This document shows, one piece after another, positions 15,049-23,480 of a stretch of 43,131 nt of DNA. The stretch covers positions 1 through 43,131 of the forward strand of contig JASHNS010000118.1 of the NCBI GenBank assembly GCA_030041515.1, read 5' to 3'. The notes under the pieces are model-generated. The model was not told where the DNA came from. It saw only the letters and a program-made list of their open reading frames with translations, and did not search any database. Positions within the stretch are counted from its first letter, which is position 1. Every line of letters starts with the position of its first letter. Position numbers and translations under genes: made by a program. This DNA is from Acidobacteriaceae bacterium. GTDB taxonomy: Bacteria; Acidobacteriota; Terriglobia; Terriglobales; Acidobacteriaceae.

Positions 15049-16266
15049 ATGGCTGTGTTTCGCTATAAGGGCAGCAAGGTGTGGACGATGGACTTCATGT
15101 TCCGCGGCCAACGCATCCGGGAAAGCACAGGAACCCGCTCCAAAACCCTCGCTCTGAAGATTGAGGACAAGCGCCGACGGGCTCTTGAGGAGGGCGCTGC
15201 AGGCATCAGGAAGCAGCAGCAGCCCCTCCTGCTATCGACTGCGGCGGAGGAATGGTTAGGCGTGAGGAAAACCACACTTGCCCCGCGCTCGATCGAGATC
15301 GCAAAGGGAGCGCTGGCGCACATGCTCCCGGAGATGGGCCGCCAGCTCATCTGCGATCTCGACGCGCGACACATTGCCCGCTACCAGCAAAAGCGGTTGG
15401 GAGAGGGAGCTTCGCCTCGTACAGTCAATCTTGAAGTTGGAACGTTACGCGGGATCCTCAAGCGGTCGGGTCAGTGGGCGCGACTCCAGCCCGAAGTAAA
15501 AATGCTGCCTGAGCGAGATGACGTAGGGCGGGCGATCACTGTAGAGGAGGAAACCGCGCTACTCCAGGCGTGCGGTCAGTCTCGCTCTCGCTCACTGGTG
15601 CCCTTTGTGACGCTGGCTCTTGAAACCGGCGCGCGCTATGGGACGATTCGCACTCTGCGGTGGGGCAGCGTCGACTTTGAGAATCGCTGTTTGAAGTGGG
15701 GCAAGGATAAGACGGCCGCCGGCACGGGTCGCGTGGTCCCACTCAGCCAGCGCGCCGTGGCCTCGCTCGGCCTCTGGGCGATGCACTTCCCGAAACGGGA
15801 GCCTGAGCATTACGTGTTCCCGGCAGAACGCTACGGAGCTGGCGGTGACGTCTTCAGCCCGAAGGCGTACCACGTCGAGCCATCTAAGCCCATCGGCAGC
15901 GTCAAAGAAGCCTGGGAAGCCGCCAGAGTGCGGGCAGCACGCATCTTGAAGGGCGATGCGGAAGAAATGGAAGCGGCAGGCCCCCAGCCCGGAGAGAAGA
16001 TCAAACCGCTCGCCTGCCGCTTCCACGATCTGCGGCACACATTCGTATCGCGCCGGCTCAATGCAGGTGTACCGATCGCGAAGATCGCCAAGATTGTCGG
16101 GTGGAGTGGATCAACAATGGTGCTGATGGCGAAGCGTTACGGGCACTTCACGCTGAACGAACTGAGGGATGCCGTAGAAGACGCCAGCATGGGCAAAATT
16201 GAAGCGGGGTCCCCGGTAATCTCCCCGGTATCGGACCCCGCTACGGAATCAAAACGTCCTAACTAA
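15049..16266 (+). CDS. tyrosine recombinase (integrase)
   Basis: The 405-residue protein has an N-terminal arm-binding domain (MAVFRYKGSKVWTMDFMFRG), a SAM-like core-binding domain (about residues 60-150) and a catalytic domain. The catalytic residues are visible: Arg196 (ETGARYG), a Lys in KDKTAAGTGR (219-221), HDLRH (326-330), Trp352 in the position of the usual second His, and nucleophile Tyr364 (KRYGHF). Family function: integration and excision at the tRNA-Val att site, 10 bp beyond its stop. AGGAG precedes the ATG. The last ~20 codons contain the arm-type repeats (16208-16230), so coding and binding sites overlap. Confidence 0.95.
   Translation: MAVFRYKGSKVWTMDFMFRGQRIRESTGTRSKTLALKIEDKRRRALEEGAAGIRKQQQPLLLSTAAEEWLGVRKTTLAPRSIEIAKGALAHMLPEMGRQLICDLDARHIARYQQKRLGEGASPRTVNLEVGTLRGILKRSGQWARLQPEVKMLPERDDVGRAITVEEETALLQACGQSRSRSLVPFVTLALETGARYGTIRTLRWGSVDFENRCLKWGKDKTAAGTGRVVPLSQRAVASLGLWAMHFPKREPEHYVFPAERYGAGGDVFSPKAYHVEPSKPIGSVKEAWEAARVRAARILKGDAEEMEAAGPQPGEKIKPLACRFHDLRHTFVSRRLNAGVPIAKIAKIVGWSGSTMVLMAKRYGHFTLNELRDAVEDASMGKIEAGSPVISPVSDPATESKRPN
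16208..16230 (+). promoter_or_regulatory. putative integrase arm-type sites, right
   Basis: Two direct copies of TCCCCGGTA (16210-16218 and 16222-16230), 12 bp apart, lie within the 3' end of the integrase gene, 47 bp before the right core repeat. The 22-base block matches 4520-4541 at the other end with one mismatch and in the same orientation. Confidence 0.6.
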
Positions 16267-16276
16267 TTGATCTGAT

Positions 16277-16321
16277 TGGTGGGCAGTGCAGGGCTCGAAC
16301 CTGCGACCTCCTGCTTGTAAG
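16277..16321 (-). repeat. attachment site, right (attR): within the intact tRNA-Val
   Basis: The 45 bases are identical to 4355-4399 and are the 3' part of the complete tRNA-Val, from CCA to the first base of the anticodon loop. Integration therefore left the tRNA functional. Crossover is expected in the anticodon-loop end, where the identity block stops. Confidence 0.9.
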
Positions 16322-16353
16322 GCAGGCGCTCTGACCAGCTGAGCTAACCGCCC
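16277..16353 (-). tRNA. tRNA-Val, anticodon TAC
   Basis: Read on the minus strand, the 77 bases fold as a cloverleaf: acceptor 5' GGGCGGT against ACTGCCC, D-arm TAGCTCAGCTGG, anticodon stem CCTGC/GCAGG with loop CTTACAA (anticodon TAC at 16319-16317), T-arm with GGTTCGAGCCC, and an encoded CCA. TAC reads GUA and other valine codons. Its 3' half is duplicated at 4355-4399, which makes this gene the target of the integrated element. Confidence 0.95.
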
Positions 16354-16395
16354 GCAGCCGATCACCGCAGCTTGGCGGTCATCCCGTTCAGTGTA

Positions 16396-16575
16396 TCAGC
16401 GCCGCGATATCGGAATCACCGGCGGCCGCTCTTCAGGCCCGCGATGCCGTGGCCGTGCCGAACGCGCCCCTTCGATCAGAAACAGCGCACCCAGCCCTGC
16501 GATGGCGGATAAATTCCCGAGCGCCCATATCCCGAAGAATTGCAGCATCGCGTGTTGCATGGAAATCCAGGCCAT
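16396..16575 (-). CDS. 59-residue membrane protein, unknown
   Basis: The minus-strand frame from ATG 16575 has one membrane segment (QFFGIWALGNLSAIAGLGALFLIEGA, about residues 12-37, given in part) and a basic, Pro-rich tail (RPRHRGPEERPPVIPISRR) that should stay in the cytoplasm. An AAGGGG sequence lies upstream. It lies just upstream of tRNA-Val on the same strand. No family is recognised. Coding status rests on the membrane segment and tail, which look non-random. Confidence 0.5.
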   Translation of the reverse strand: MAWISMQHAMLQFFGIWALGNLSAIAGLGALFLIEGARSARPRHRGPEERPPVIPISRR

Positions 16576-16802
16576 CGCAGGACCCCTTTGACTGGTCGTC
16601 CCCGATTCGAATCTGCCTGCGACCGGCGCAAAGAGCGTGTCTCAGCCCCGCTGTAACACGGGCGATATGACAACTCAAGCATCTGCGGCCCGAGCAGAGT
16701 GTGATCGTACCGCTGTTAACCAGCTTGATCCAGCTCTCTTTAGTGATCAAACAGGCGCAATAATGTCACAGCTTTTGGGAAGCTCAGGTAACCATTGATG
16801 GG

Positions 16803-17447
16803 TTACCCCGGCCTCTGCCATGACATCGCCAGCAGTTCCGTTACTTCAGCATCGCTCGTCTGCGCGAACTGGCCATAGAACTCCCCAACCGCAAAAAATG
16901 GCTCCGGCGTCTCCAGGCATACCACCCTGTCCGCCTCCCGTTGCAATTCCTCGAACGCGCCCCGCGAACCGACCGGCACCGCAACCACCAGCCGACCCGC
17001 CACCGGCCGCAACAATTGCGCCGCAGCCTTCATCGTCGATCCAGTCGCCAACCCGTCGTCGACCAGAATCACGGTACGTCCTGTCACATCCAGCGCCCCG
17101 CGCTCCCCGCGATAGAGGGCCTCCCGACGCGCAATCTCCGCCCGCGCCCGTCCCGCCAGCTCTTCGATCTGCCCCCGCGGAATCCCAAACGAGCGTACGA
17201 TCTCCGCATTCACCACCATCACGCCACCCCCGGCTACCGCACCCAGCGCCAGCTCCTCTTCGCCCGGCACGCCCAGCTTGCGTACCACCAGAACATCGAG
17301 CGGCAGCCCCAATTCCCTTGCCACTTCATATCCCACCGGCACGCCGCCGCGCGGCAATGCCAGCACCGCTGCTCCTTCGAGTCCCGCAACGCCCCTGAGC
17401 GCCCCCGCCAGCAATCGCCCAGCTTCCCGCCGGTCCCTGAAGTTCAT
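16803..17447 (-). CDS. phosphoribosyltransferase-family protein
   Basis: The 214-residue protein has the PRT signature VILVDDGLATGSTM (about residues 120-134), the 13-residue PRPP-binding loop with the two acidic residues and GxTM. The N-terminal FRDRREAGRLLAGAL, LALPRGGVPVGYEVA and LVVRKLGVPGEEELALGA are typical of the bacterial PRT subfamily often found as orphan genes (alone or fused to hydrolases). Known activity: transfer between PRPP and a base or use as a regulator; the substrate is not evident. A GGAGGAG ribosome site precedes ATG 17447. Confidence 0.85.
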   Translation of the reverse strand: MNFRDRREAGRLLAGALRGVAGLEGAAVLALPRGGVPVGYEVARELGLPLDVLVVRKLGVPGEEELALGAVAGGGVMVVNAEIVRSFGIPRGQIEELAGRARAEIARREALYRGERGALDVTGRTVILVDDGLATGSTMKAAAQLLRPVAGRLVVAVPVGSRGAFEELQREADRVVCLETPEPFFAVGEFYGQFAQTSDAEVTELLAMSWQRPG

Positions 17448-17638
17448 CGCGTCCCGCTCCTCCTGCGCTGCCGCCGCCTCCCCAATTCCCGCCCATTCTA
17501 TGCTCGCCGCGCCTTCTCGAACTCTACGGGCCGCCTGAGGAAACCCGCCCGCCTCGCCTCGCCGTAGCGCAAATTCCTCTCAATCAGGCAGACTGGAGGC
17601 TCCCAGCATTTCTGCTCAAATTCCGGGGGACCGCCGTT

Positions 17639-19051
17639 CTGGACACGCATACCAGCGCACCTGATCTATCCTCGCCATCCGGATCCGCGCCCAGTCTGCC
17701 GCGCGTCCTTGGCGTCTCCCACGCCACTGCCATCGTCGTCGGTACCATCATCGGCAGCGGCATCTTCCTCGTTCCTTATGAAATGATCCGCGCCACCGGA
17801 TCTTCGTCGCTCGTTTATCTTGCGTGGATCGCCGGCGGCCTGCTCTCCCTCTTCGGGGCCATGACCTACGCCGAGCTCAGCACCCTGCTTCCCTACGCCG
17901 GCGGCGAATATGTGTACATCCGCGGCGCCTACGGCGATCTGCCTGCCTTCTTCTATATGTGGACGTGGTTTGCCGTCGCCAAGCCCGCCTCTATCGCCAG
18001 TTCCACCATCGGCCTCGCCCGCGTCATGGCGGTCTTTCCCTCGCTGCACTGGCTCAACACGCCCGCGTTTCACATGCCCTTTGCCGTTCAGTGGTCGCAG
18101 ATCTTCGCCATCGCCGCCGCCTGGCTCATGACCGGACTCAACTACCTCGGGATCCGCAAGGCCGGCAACTTCCAGCTCGTCTTCACCTGGCTGAAGGTCG
18201 TCCTCATCCTCGCCATCGTTTTCATCTGCTTCGGCTCCTTCGGCGGACACTGGAGCAACTTTGCCACGCACTTCCTCGGCGCGCACGGCGGCTTTGGCGG
18301 ATTCATGATCGCCCTGATCGCCGCGCTCTGGGCCTACGACGGCTGGAACGACCTCACCATGGTCGCCGGCGAAGTCCGCAATCCCGAGCGCAATCTGCCC
18401 ATTGCCCTCCTCGCCGGACTCGCCGTCGTCGGCTTCCTCTACATGGCCACCAACGCCGCCATCCAGTATCTGCTGCCCGCCGCGCACATCGCCGCTTCGC
18501 CCCGTCCGGCCATCGCCGCGCTGGCCGCCATCACCGGCCCGTGGGGCGCGGGACTCGTCTCCATTGCCATGGCCGTCAGCATCGTCGTCAGCCTCAACGG
18601 CACCATCATGTCTGGTGGACGCATCCCCTGGGCCGCCGCCCGCGACGGACTCTTCTTCCGCCGCATGGCCGACGTCCATCCCCGCTTCCAGAGCCCTTCG
18701 ACGTCACTCATCGTCCAGGCCCTGCTCACCACCGCCCTGCTGCTCGCCGTCGGCCGCTTCCAGCAGCTCTTCGAGCTGGCCATCTTCGCAGAGTGGCTCT
18801 TCTACATGATCACCGCGACCACCATCTTCTATTACCGCAAGCGCGACCGCGAGAAGAAGGTCTTCCACGTGTGGGGATACCCGTACATCCCCGCGATGTT
18901 CATCGCGGCAGCTGGGGTCCTGCTGGTCTACTCGTACGTCGAGAACCTGAAAAGCTCGCTGATCGGCACGGCCATCATCCTCGCCGGCGCTCTGCTCTTC
19001 CCGTTCTTCCGCAGGGGCCGCCCGCCCGCCGGAACTCCGGAAATATCCTGA
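17639..19051 (+). CDS. APC-superfamily amino acid permease
   Basis: About 12 hydrophobic segments are visible, starting with ATAIVVGTIIGSGIF, the conserved first-helix motif of the APC/LAT transporters (GSGIF). GLLSLFGAMTYAELS, a central GFGGFMIALIAALWAYDGW and late MSGGRIPWAAARDG motifs follow. The transporter moves amino acids across the inner membrane; the substrate is unknown. Start problem: the first ATG (17783) lies after the first helix motif, and the frame is open upstream without any ATG or GTG in place. CTG 17639, with GGGGGA 8 nt upstream, restores helix 1; CTG 17612 is another option. From CTG 17639 the protein has 470 residues, normal for the family. Confidence 0.85.
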   Translation: MDTHTSAPDLSSPSGSAPSLPRVLGVSHATAIVVGTIIGSGIFLVPYEMIRATGSSSLVYLAWIAGGLLSLFGAMTYAELSTLLPYAGGEYVYIRGAYGDLPAFFYMWTWFAVAKPASIASSTIGLARVMAVFPSLHWLNTPAFHMPFAVQWSQIFAIAAAWLMTGLNYLGIRKAGNFQLVFTWLKVVLILAIVFICFGSFGGHWSNFATHFLGAHGGFGGFMIALIAALWAYDGWNDLTMVAGEVRNPERNLPIALLAGLAVVGFLYMATNAAIQYLLPAAHIAASPRPAIAALAAITGPWGAGLVSIAMAVSIVVSLNGTIMSGGRIPWAAARDGLFFRRMADVHPRFQSPSTSLIVQALLTTALLLAVGRFQQLFELAIFAEWLFYMITATTIFYYRKRDREKKVFHVWGYPYIPAMFIAAAGVLLVYSYVENLKSSLIGTAIILAGALLFPFFRRGRPPAGTPEIS

Positions 19052-19116
19052 TCCGTTCGCGGAGTGTAAAGAATCAAAAGAGGCGTCATCCTCGCGAACA
19101 GTGGAGGGATACCCGA

Positions 19117-20103
19117 ATGGCAACCGCCGAGATGGATTTTCTGCGCGGCCAGCTGGAAGAACGCAAAAACCGCCTTGCGGCCGTCCTTGCCCGCACTCCT
19201 GGCGAAGCGAGTCTCGAGGCCCTCCTGCGCGAAGTCGATGCCGCGCTCGATCGCATGGACGCCGGCACCTTCGGCCTGTGTGAAACCTGCAACGACACCG
19301 TGGAGCGCGACCGGCTGCTGGCCGATCCCCTCCTTCGCTATTGCCTCGACCATCTCACCGAGCACGAGCGCCACGCGCTGCAGCGCGATCTCGACCTCGC
19401 CTCCGAGCTGCAGCGCGGTCTCCTGCCGCCCGCCGGCCTCCAGGTGGACGGCTGGGAAACCAGCTATCACTACGCGCCCCTCGGACCGGTCAGCGGCGAC
19501 TACTGCGACCTGTATCCATGCCATGAACAGCTGTTTTTCATGCTCGGCGATGTCGCCGGCAAAGGCGTCGCCGCTTCGATGCGGATGACGCAGATTCACG
19601 CTCTCTTCCGCAGCCTCATCGGCATGGGCCTTCCCCTCGCCGAGATCGTCGTTCACATCAACCGCTTCCTGTGCGACAGCGGCCTCGCCGGACGATACGC
19701 AACGCTGGTCTGCGGCCGCGCCGAGCCCAGCGGCGACGTCGAACTCTTCAACGCCGGCCATCTGCCGGTGATGGCCGTCCAGCAGGGCGGAGTCCGCCTG
19801 CTGGAATCCACCGGATTCCCGCTGGGAATGTTCCGCGACGCTGAGTTCGCGTCCGCGCGCGTTCGGCTGAGCCACGGGGAGACGCTCTTCCTCTACACCG
19901 ATGGCCTCTCGGAAGCTCCGGGCGAAAATGGCGAATACGGCCTCGATCGCCTCCGCGATCTGGTGGGCCGCCAGACCTCACCCGGCGCCGCCGCCCTGAT
20001 CTCCATCTGTGTCGAAGACCTGCGCCGCTTCGCGGGCGCCACACCGGGGCTCGACGATGTGACCATGCTCGCCCTTCGCCACGGCGGAACAGCGATGGCC
20101 TGA
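19117..20103 (+). CDS. SpoIIE-type protein phosphatase with N-terminal DksA/TraR-like zinc finger
   Basis: The 328-residue protein starts with a ~50-residue helical segment. A zinc finger FGLCETC...YCLDH follows, with Cys55, Cys58, Cys76 and His79, of the DksA/TraR kind. Then comes a PP2C/SpoIIE domain: SGDYCD, GDVAGKG, HLPV, YTDGLSEAPG and GLDDVTM supply the metal-binding aspartates. SpoIIE-type phosphatases dephosphorylate STAS-domain antagonists in partner-switching sigma control; a STAS gene is at 2663-3004, far away. GGAGGG precedes ATG 19117. The fusion of a DksA-like finger to this phosphatase is the notable point. Confidence 0.85.
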   Translation: MATAEMDFLRGQLEERKNRLAAVLARTPGEASLEALLREVDAALDRMDAGTFGLCETCNDTVERDRLLADPLLRYCLDHLTEHERHALQRDLDLASELQRGLLPPAGLQVDGWETSYHYAPLGPVSGDYCDLYPCHEQLFFMLGDVAGKGVAASMRMTQIHALFRSLIGMGLPLAEIVVHINRFLCDSGLAGRYATLVCGRAEPSGDVELFNAGHLPVMAVQQGGVRLLESTGFPLGMFRDAEFASARVRLSHGETLFLYTDGLSEAPGENGEYGLDRLRDLVGRQTSPGAAALISICVEDLRRFAGATPGLDDVTMLALRHGGTAMA

Positions 20104-20152
20104 ACGCCTGGCAGCCACTCCCGACTGCCCGCCTCTCAGCGAATCCGATCCG

Positions 20153-20232
20153 GGCTGGCCCGACTTTAGCTGACCGGTTCTTAGCTGGCCGGACTTTAGC
20201 TGACCGCTCTTAGCTGACCGGGCATTAGCTAA
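20153..20232. repeat. AGCT-centred short tandem repeats
   Basis: TTAGCTGACCG-like units recur about every 15-19 bp (for example at 20166, 20181, 20196, 20210 and 20225) between the phosphatase and uvrB stops, and run into the uvrB stop codon. Similar arrays lie at 37000-37080 and 42868-42947. No function is known to me. Confidence 0.6.
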
Positions 20233-22213
20233 ATAAAAACTCCTTCGTCCTTAGCTCCTTGATCGTATCCCGCAGCTTCGCCGCCTTCTCAAACTCGAAT
20301 TTCTTCGCCGCCTCGCGCATGTCGCTCTCCAGCTTCGCAATGTACGCGTCCAGTTCCTCCTGCGACGCGAACTCCGGCATCTCCTCCACTTCTTCCGAAA
20401 GATCCGCGTACTCCGCCTGCAAAATCTTCGCCAGCGACATATCCACGCTGCGCACAATGGACTGCGGCACGATGCCGTGCTCTTCGTTGTAAGCCCGCTG
20501 CACCGCCCTCCGCCGATCTGTTTCTCCGATCGCCTGCCGCATGGAGTCCGTCATCTTGTCGGCGTAGAGAATCGCGCGCCCGCGCACATGCCGCGCCGCG
20601 CGGCCAATGGTCTGGATCAGCGATCCCGACGAGCGCAGAAAGCCCTCCTTATCAGCATCGAGGATCGCCACCAGCGAAACCTCCGGCAAATCCAGCCCCT
20701 CCCGCAGCAAATTGATCCCGATCAGCACGTCGTACTCGCCCTTCCGCAGATCGCGCAGCAGCTTCACCCGCTCCAGCGTCTCGATCTCCGAGTGCATATA
20801 CCGGCAGCGCACGCCCACCTCGGAGTAGTACCCGGCCAAATCCTCCGCCATGCGCTTGGTCAGCGTGGTCACCAGCACGCGCTCGCTCTTCTGCGCGCGG
20901 TCGCGAATCTCGTGCAGCAGATCGTCGATTTGCCCGCGCACTGGCCGAATCTCCACTTCAGGATCCACCAGCCCGGTCGGCCGGATGATCTGCTCCACCA
21001 CCACCCCCGCTGATTTCGTCAGCTCATACGGCCCCGGCGTCGCTGACACATACACAATCTGGTTCGTCCGCTGCTCGAACTCCTCGAACTTCAGCGGCCG
21101 GTTATCCATCGCCGACGGCAGCCGGAAACCGTAGTCCACCAGGTTCTGCTTCCGCGACCGGTCGCCGTGCCACATCCCATGTAGCTGCGGCACCGTCACG
21201 TGCGACTCGTCGATGAACAGCAGATAATCCCGCGGAAAATAATCCAGCAGCGTCGGCGGGGGCTCGCCCGGCAGCCTTCCCGAAAAGTGCCGCGAATAAT
21301 TCTCGATGCCGTGACAGTAGCCGACGGACTTGATCATCTCCAGGTCGAAGCGCGTCCGCTGGTGCACCCGCTGCGACTCGACCATCCGCCCCTGATTTTC
21401 CAGCTCCTTTTCCCACCAGCCCAGTTCTTCCAGGATGCTCTCGATCGCGGTCTTCTTCCGCTCCGGCTGCACCACGTAGTGGCTTTTCGGATAAATCGGC
21501 AGCCGCGCGTACTTCTGTTTCACCGTTCCGAACAACGGATCGATCTGCGCCAGCGAATCGATCTCGTCCCCGAACAGCTCAATCCGGTACGCGTTCTCGT
21601 CGTACGTCGGATACACCTCGATCACATCGCCGCGCACGCGAAACGTTCCGCGCCGGAAATCCGCATCGTTCCGCTCGTACAGGATCTCCACCAGCCGACG
21701 CGTGATGTCCTCGCGCCGGATCTTCTGCCCTTTTTCCAGCAGCAGCAGCATCCCGTAATACGCTTCCGGCGACCCCAGGCCGTAGATGCAGCTCACCGAC
21801 GCCACGATAATCGCGTCCCGCCTCTCGAAGAGCGACCGCGTCGCCGAGAGCCGCAGCTTATCCAGCTCCTCGTTGATCGTCGCTTCCTTCTCGATGTACA
21901 GATCGCCCGCCGGAATGTACGCCTCCGGCTGGTAATAGTCGTAGTACGACACAAAGTACTCGACGGCATTGTTGGGGAAGAACTGCTTGAATTCGTGAAA
22001 GAGCTGCGCCGCCAGCGTCTTGTTATGCGCCAGCACCAGCGCCGGACGGTTCAGCCGCTCCACGATCTTGGCCATCGTGAAGGTCTTGCCCGACCCGGTG
22101 ACGCCCAGCAGCACCTGATGCTTCTCGCTCGCCTCGATCCCCGAGACCAGCTCCCGGATGGCGCGCTCCTGATCCCCGCGCGGCTTGTAATCGCTCACTA
22201 ATTGGAAGTCCAC
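20225..22213 (-). CDS. uvrB: excinuclease ABC subunit B
   Basis: The 662-residue protein has UvrB's SF2 helicase layout: Walker [12 protein letters not shown] (residues ~40), the beta-hairpin region with [12 protein letters not shown], a DESH motif ([13 protein letters not shown]), then [14 protein letters not shown]-type helicase motif VI and [10 protein letters not shown]-terminal UVR motif ([22 protein letters not shown], in part) binds UvrC. Role: damage verification in nucleotide excision repair in the cytoplasm. The start is GTG 22213; TACCAT at 22225-22220 lies 6 nt upstream, matching the leaderless pattern. Confidence 0.95.
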   Translation of the reverse strand: MDFQLVSDYKPRGDQERAIRELVSGIEASEKHQVLLGVTGSGKTFTMAKIVERLNRPALVLAHNKTLAAQLFHEFKQFFPNNAVEYFVSYYDYYQPEAYIPAGDLYIEKEATINEELDKLRLSATRSLFERRDAIIVASVSCIYGLGSPEAYYGMLLLLEKGQKIRREDITRRLVEILYERNDADFRRGTFRVRGDVIEVYPTYDENAYRIELFGDEIDSLAQIDPLFGTVKQKYARLPIYPKSHYVVQPERKKTAIESILEELGWWEKELENQGRMVESQRVHQRTRFDLEMIKSVGYCHGIENYSRHFSGRLPGEPPPTLLDYFPRDYLLFIDESHVTVPQLHGMWHGDRSRKQNLVDYGFRLPSAMDNRPLKFEEFEQRTNQIVYVSATPGPYELTKSAGVVVEQIIRPTGLVDPEVEIRPVRGQIDDLLHEIRDRAQKSERVLVTTLTKRMAEDLAGYYSEVGVRCRYMHSEIETLERVKLLRDLRKGEYDVLIGINLLREGLDLPEVSLVAILDADKEGFLRSSGSLIQTIGRAARHVRGRAILYADKMTDSMRQAIGETDRRRAVQRAYNEEHGIVPQSIVRSVDMSLAKILQAEYADLSEEVEEMPEFASQEELDAYIAKLESDMREAAKKFEFEKAAKLRDTIKELRTKEFLFS

Positions 22214-22297
22214 ATCTCGATGGTAAGGGATGCGGCCGCTCCCCTAAAACAGCAGGAGCCGGCCATCTGCCGGCTCCCGATCGGTTCTGTTCTCAGT

Positions 22298-22639
22298 TTA
22301 GTGACCGCGGTGCCAGTCACGGTCATACACCATGTGATAACCGCGCTGAAACCCCTCGCGAAAATCGTGACGCTGGCCCGGCGGAACGTCGGGATGACGG
22401 AAATCCCCGTGCCGTTTCGGATCCGGCCGCATTCCATTGCGGATGTCATGATGAGCGGCCATCGCTCCCATGTGAAATCCGCGATGCCATGCGTTCGACC
22501 AGTTTCCCGGGGGTGGTCCCGGCTCCTGCCACTGGATCTCAATCTGCGGCGAAGCCGTCAGCGCGTGCGCTGCGGGCATTGTTGCTCCGCTCATCGCAAT
22601 TCCTGCCAGCAGCGCAAACAGGATCTTCAAAGGTTTCAT
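22298..22639 (-). CDS. small secreted His-rich protein
   Basis: The 113-residue protein from ATG 22639 has a signal peptide (LKILFALLAGIAMSGATMPAAHA). Its mature part is rich in His, Arg and Asp (WHRGFHMGAMAAHHDIRNG and VPPGQRHDFREGFQRGYHMV). A GGAG ribosome site precedes it; the longer frame from 22711 adds basic residues and is rejected. Repeated RGFHMG / FREGFQRGYHM segments hint at a duplicated motif that might bind metal. Unknown function. Confidence 0.65.
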   Translation of the reverse strand: MKPLKILFALLAGIAMSGATMPAAHALTASPQIEIQWQEPGPPPGNWSNAWHRGFHMGAMAAHHDIRNGMRPDPKRHGDFRHPDVPPGQRHDFREGFQRGYHMVYDRDWHRGH

Positions 22640-22751
22640 GGGTTTTCTCCGTGTTCGGAAGGTCGCTTTCCTCAAGTGGGATGCGCTCGACCGCCCGCAC
22701 GACGTCCGCAAACAGCCCGCATTCCGCAGCTTGCCCGTCCGCCGGGTTGCC

Positions 22752-23480
22752 TCAGCGCTCCGCCGTGGAGCGCGGTTTCGACGCTATTTCCAGCGCCAGC
22801 GCCTCCGCCCATTCTGCCGCCCCATCCACCAGGCAGTCGCACTCGATCGTTTCCACCGTATGCGACGACAGCCCGAACCGGCAGCCCAGCGCCCACGCAC
22901 CCGCCCGCCGCGCCGTCAGAATGTCCACGCTCGAGTCGCCGATCATCAGCGTCTCGCCCGGCGCCACCTCCGCCTCGCGGATGATCCTGTTCAACCCCTC
23001 CGGGTCCGGCTTCTTCGTGGCAAAGCTGTTCCCGCCGTAGATCCGGAACATGAACCGCGCCAGCCCCAGCCCTTCGCAAATCTCTGCCGAAGCCCGCACC
23101 GGCTTGTTGGTCAGCACCGCCAGCTTCCGCGGCGTGCCGTCGCCCATCGTGCGCAACGCCTCCAGCGACTCCATCACCCCCGGATACACCCGCGTGTGGT
23201 CCAGCTTGTGCACGCGATAGTGATCCAGAAAATGCCGCAGCGCATTCTCCACCAGCGGCTCATCGTCCGGATCGCCCAGCGCCCGCCGCACCAGCATCGC
23301 CGCGCCGTCGCCGATGTACGTCGCGATGATCGCCTCCGGCAATGGCTCGCGCCCAAACTCCGCCAGCATGGCGTTGATGGAGTTGGTCAGGTCGGTCTGC
23401 GAGTCGATCAGCGTTCCGTCCAGATCGAAAACAATCAGCCGAATGCGATGCGCGGGGATGGGATTCAGCAAATGCAGCAC
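22752..23480 (-). CDS. gph: HAD-family phosphatase, probable phosphoglycolate phosphatase
   Basis: The protein is a HAD hydrolase: LIVFDLDGTLIDS motif I with the nucleophile Asp, VLTNKP motif II, KPDPEGL with the conserved Lys, and GDSSVDILTARRAG motif IV. The helical cap lies between motifs I and II. Gph removes phosphate from 2-phosphoglycolate arising from DNA repair or oxygenase activity; the exact substrate is inferred from similarity. GTG 23480 is chosen (242 residues): TACACT at 23492-23487 lies 6 nt before it, and GGAG is close by; the frame is open 8 codons further. Confidence 0.8.
   Translation of the reverse strand: MLHLLNPIPAHRIRLIVFDLDGTLIDSQTDLTNSINAMLAEFGREPLPEAIIATYIGDGAAMLVRRALGDPDDEPLVENALRHFLDHYRVHKLDHTRVYPGVMESLEALRTMGDGTPRKLAVLTNKPVRASAEICEGLGLARFMFRIYGGNSFATKKPDPEGLNRIIREAEVAPGETLMIGDSSVDILTARRAGAWALGCRFGLSSHTVETIECDCLVDGAAEWAEALALEIASKPRSTAER

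Larger units (their letters stand above)
4355..16321. mobile_element. integrated satellite-like element (PICI-like) at tRNA-Val
   Basis: The element is bounded by two 45-bp identical direct repeats (4355-4399 and 16277-16321) that are the 3' half of tRNA-Val; the intact tRNA is at the right end. From right to left it carries a tyrosine integrase with a zinc protein (rightward), then a leftward operon of HTH/excisionase, AlpA, zinc protein, prim-pol/SF3 helicase, terminase small subunit and two secreted fibre-like or glycine-rich proteins, and then accessory small genes. It holds no capsid, portal, protease, tail-tube or large terminase gene. At ~11.9 kb, this gene set is characteristic of phage satellites. 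A badly decayed prophage is the main alternative, but the genes are intact and tightly packed. Confidence 0.8.

Noticed and set aside
4355-16321. Complete prophage
   Set aside because: No capsid, portal, tail, lysis or large terminase gene is present.
17666-18679. A 337-codon minus-strand frame rich in Asp, Glu and Gly
   Set aside because: Antisense to the APC permease; the composition is that of a reversed hydrophobic protein.
17824-19116. Extension of the SpoIIE phosphatase frame to the left
   Set aside because: This part is an Arg/Pro/His-rich shadow of the permease; ATG 19117 has GGAGGG before it.
20153-20232. CRISPR-like array in the AGCT repeats
   Set aside because: Repeat units are only 10-12 bp with irregular spacing and no cas genes.
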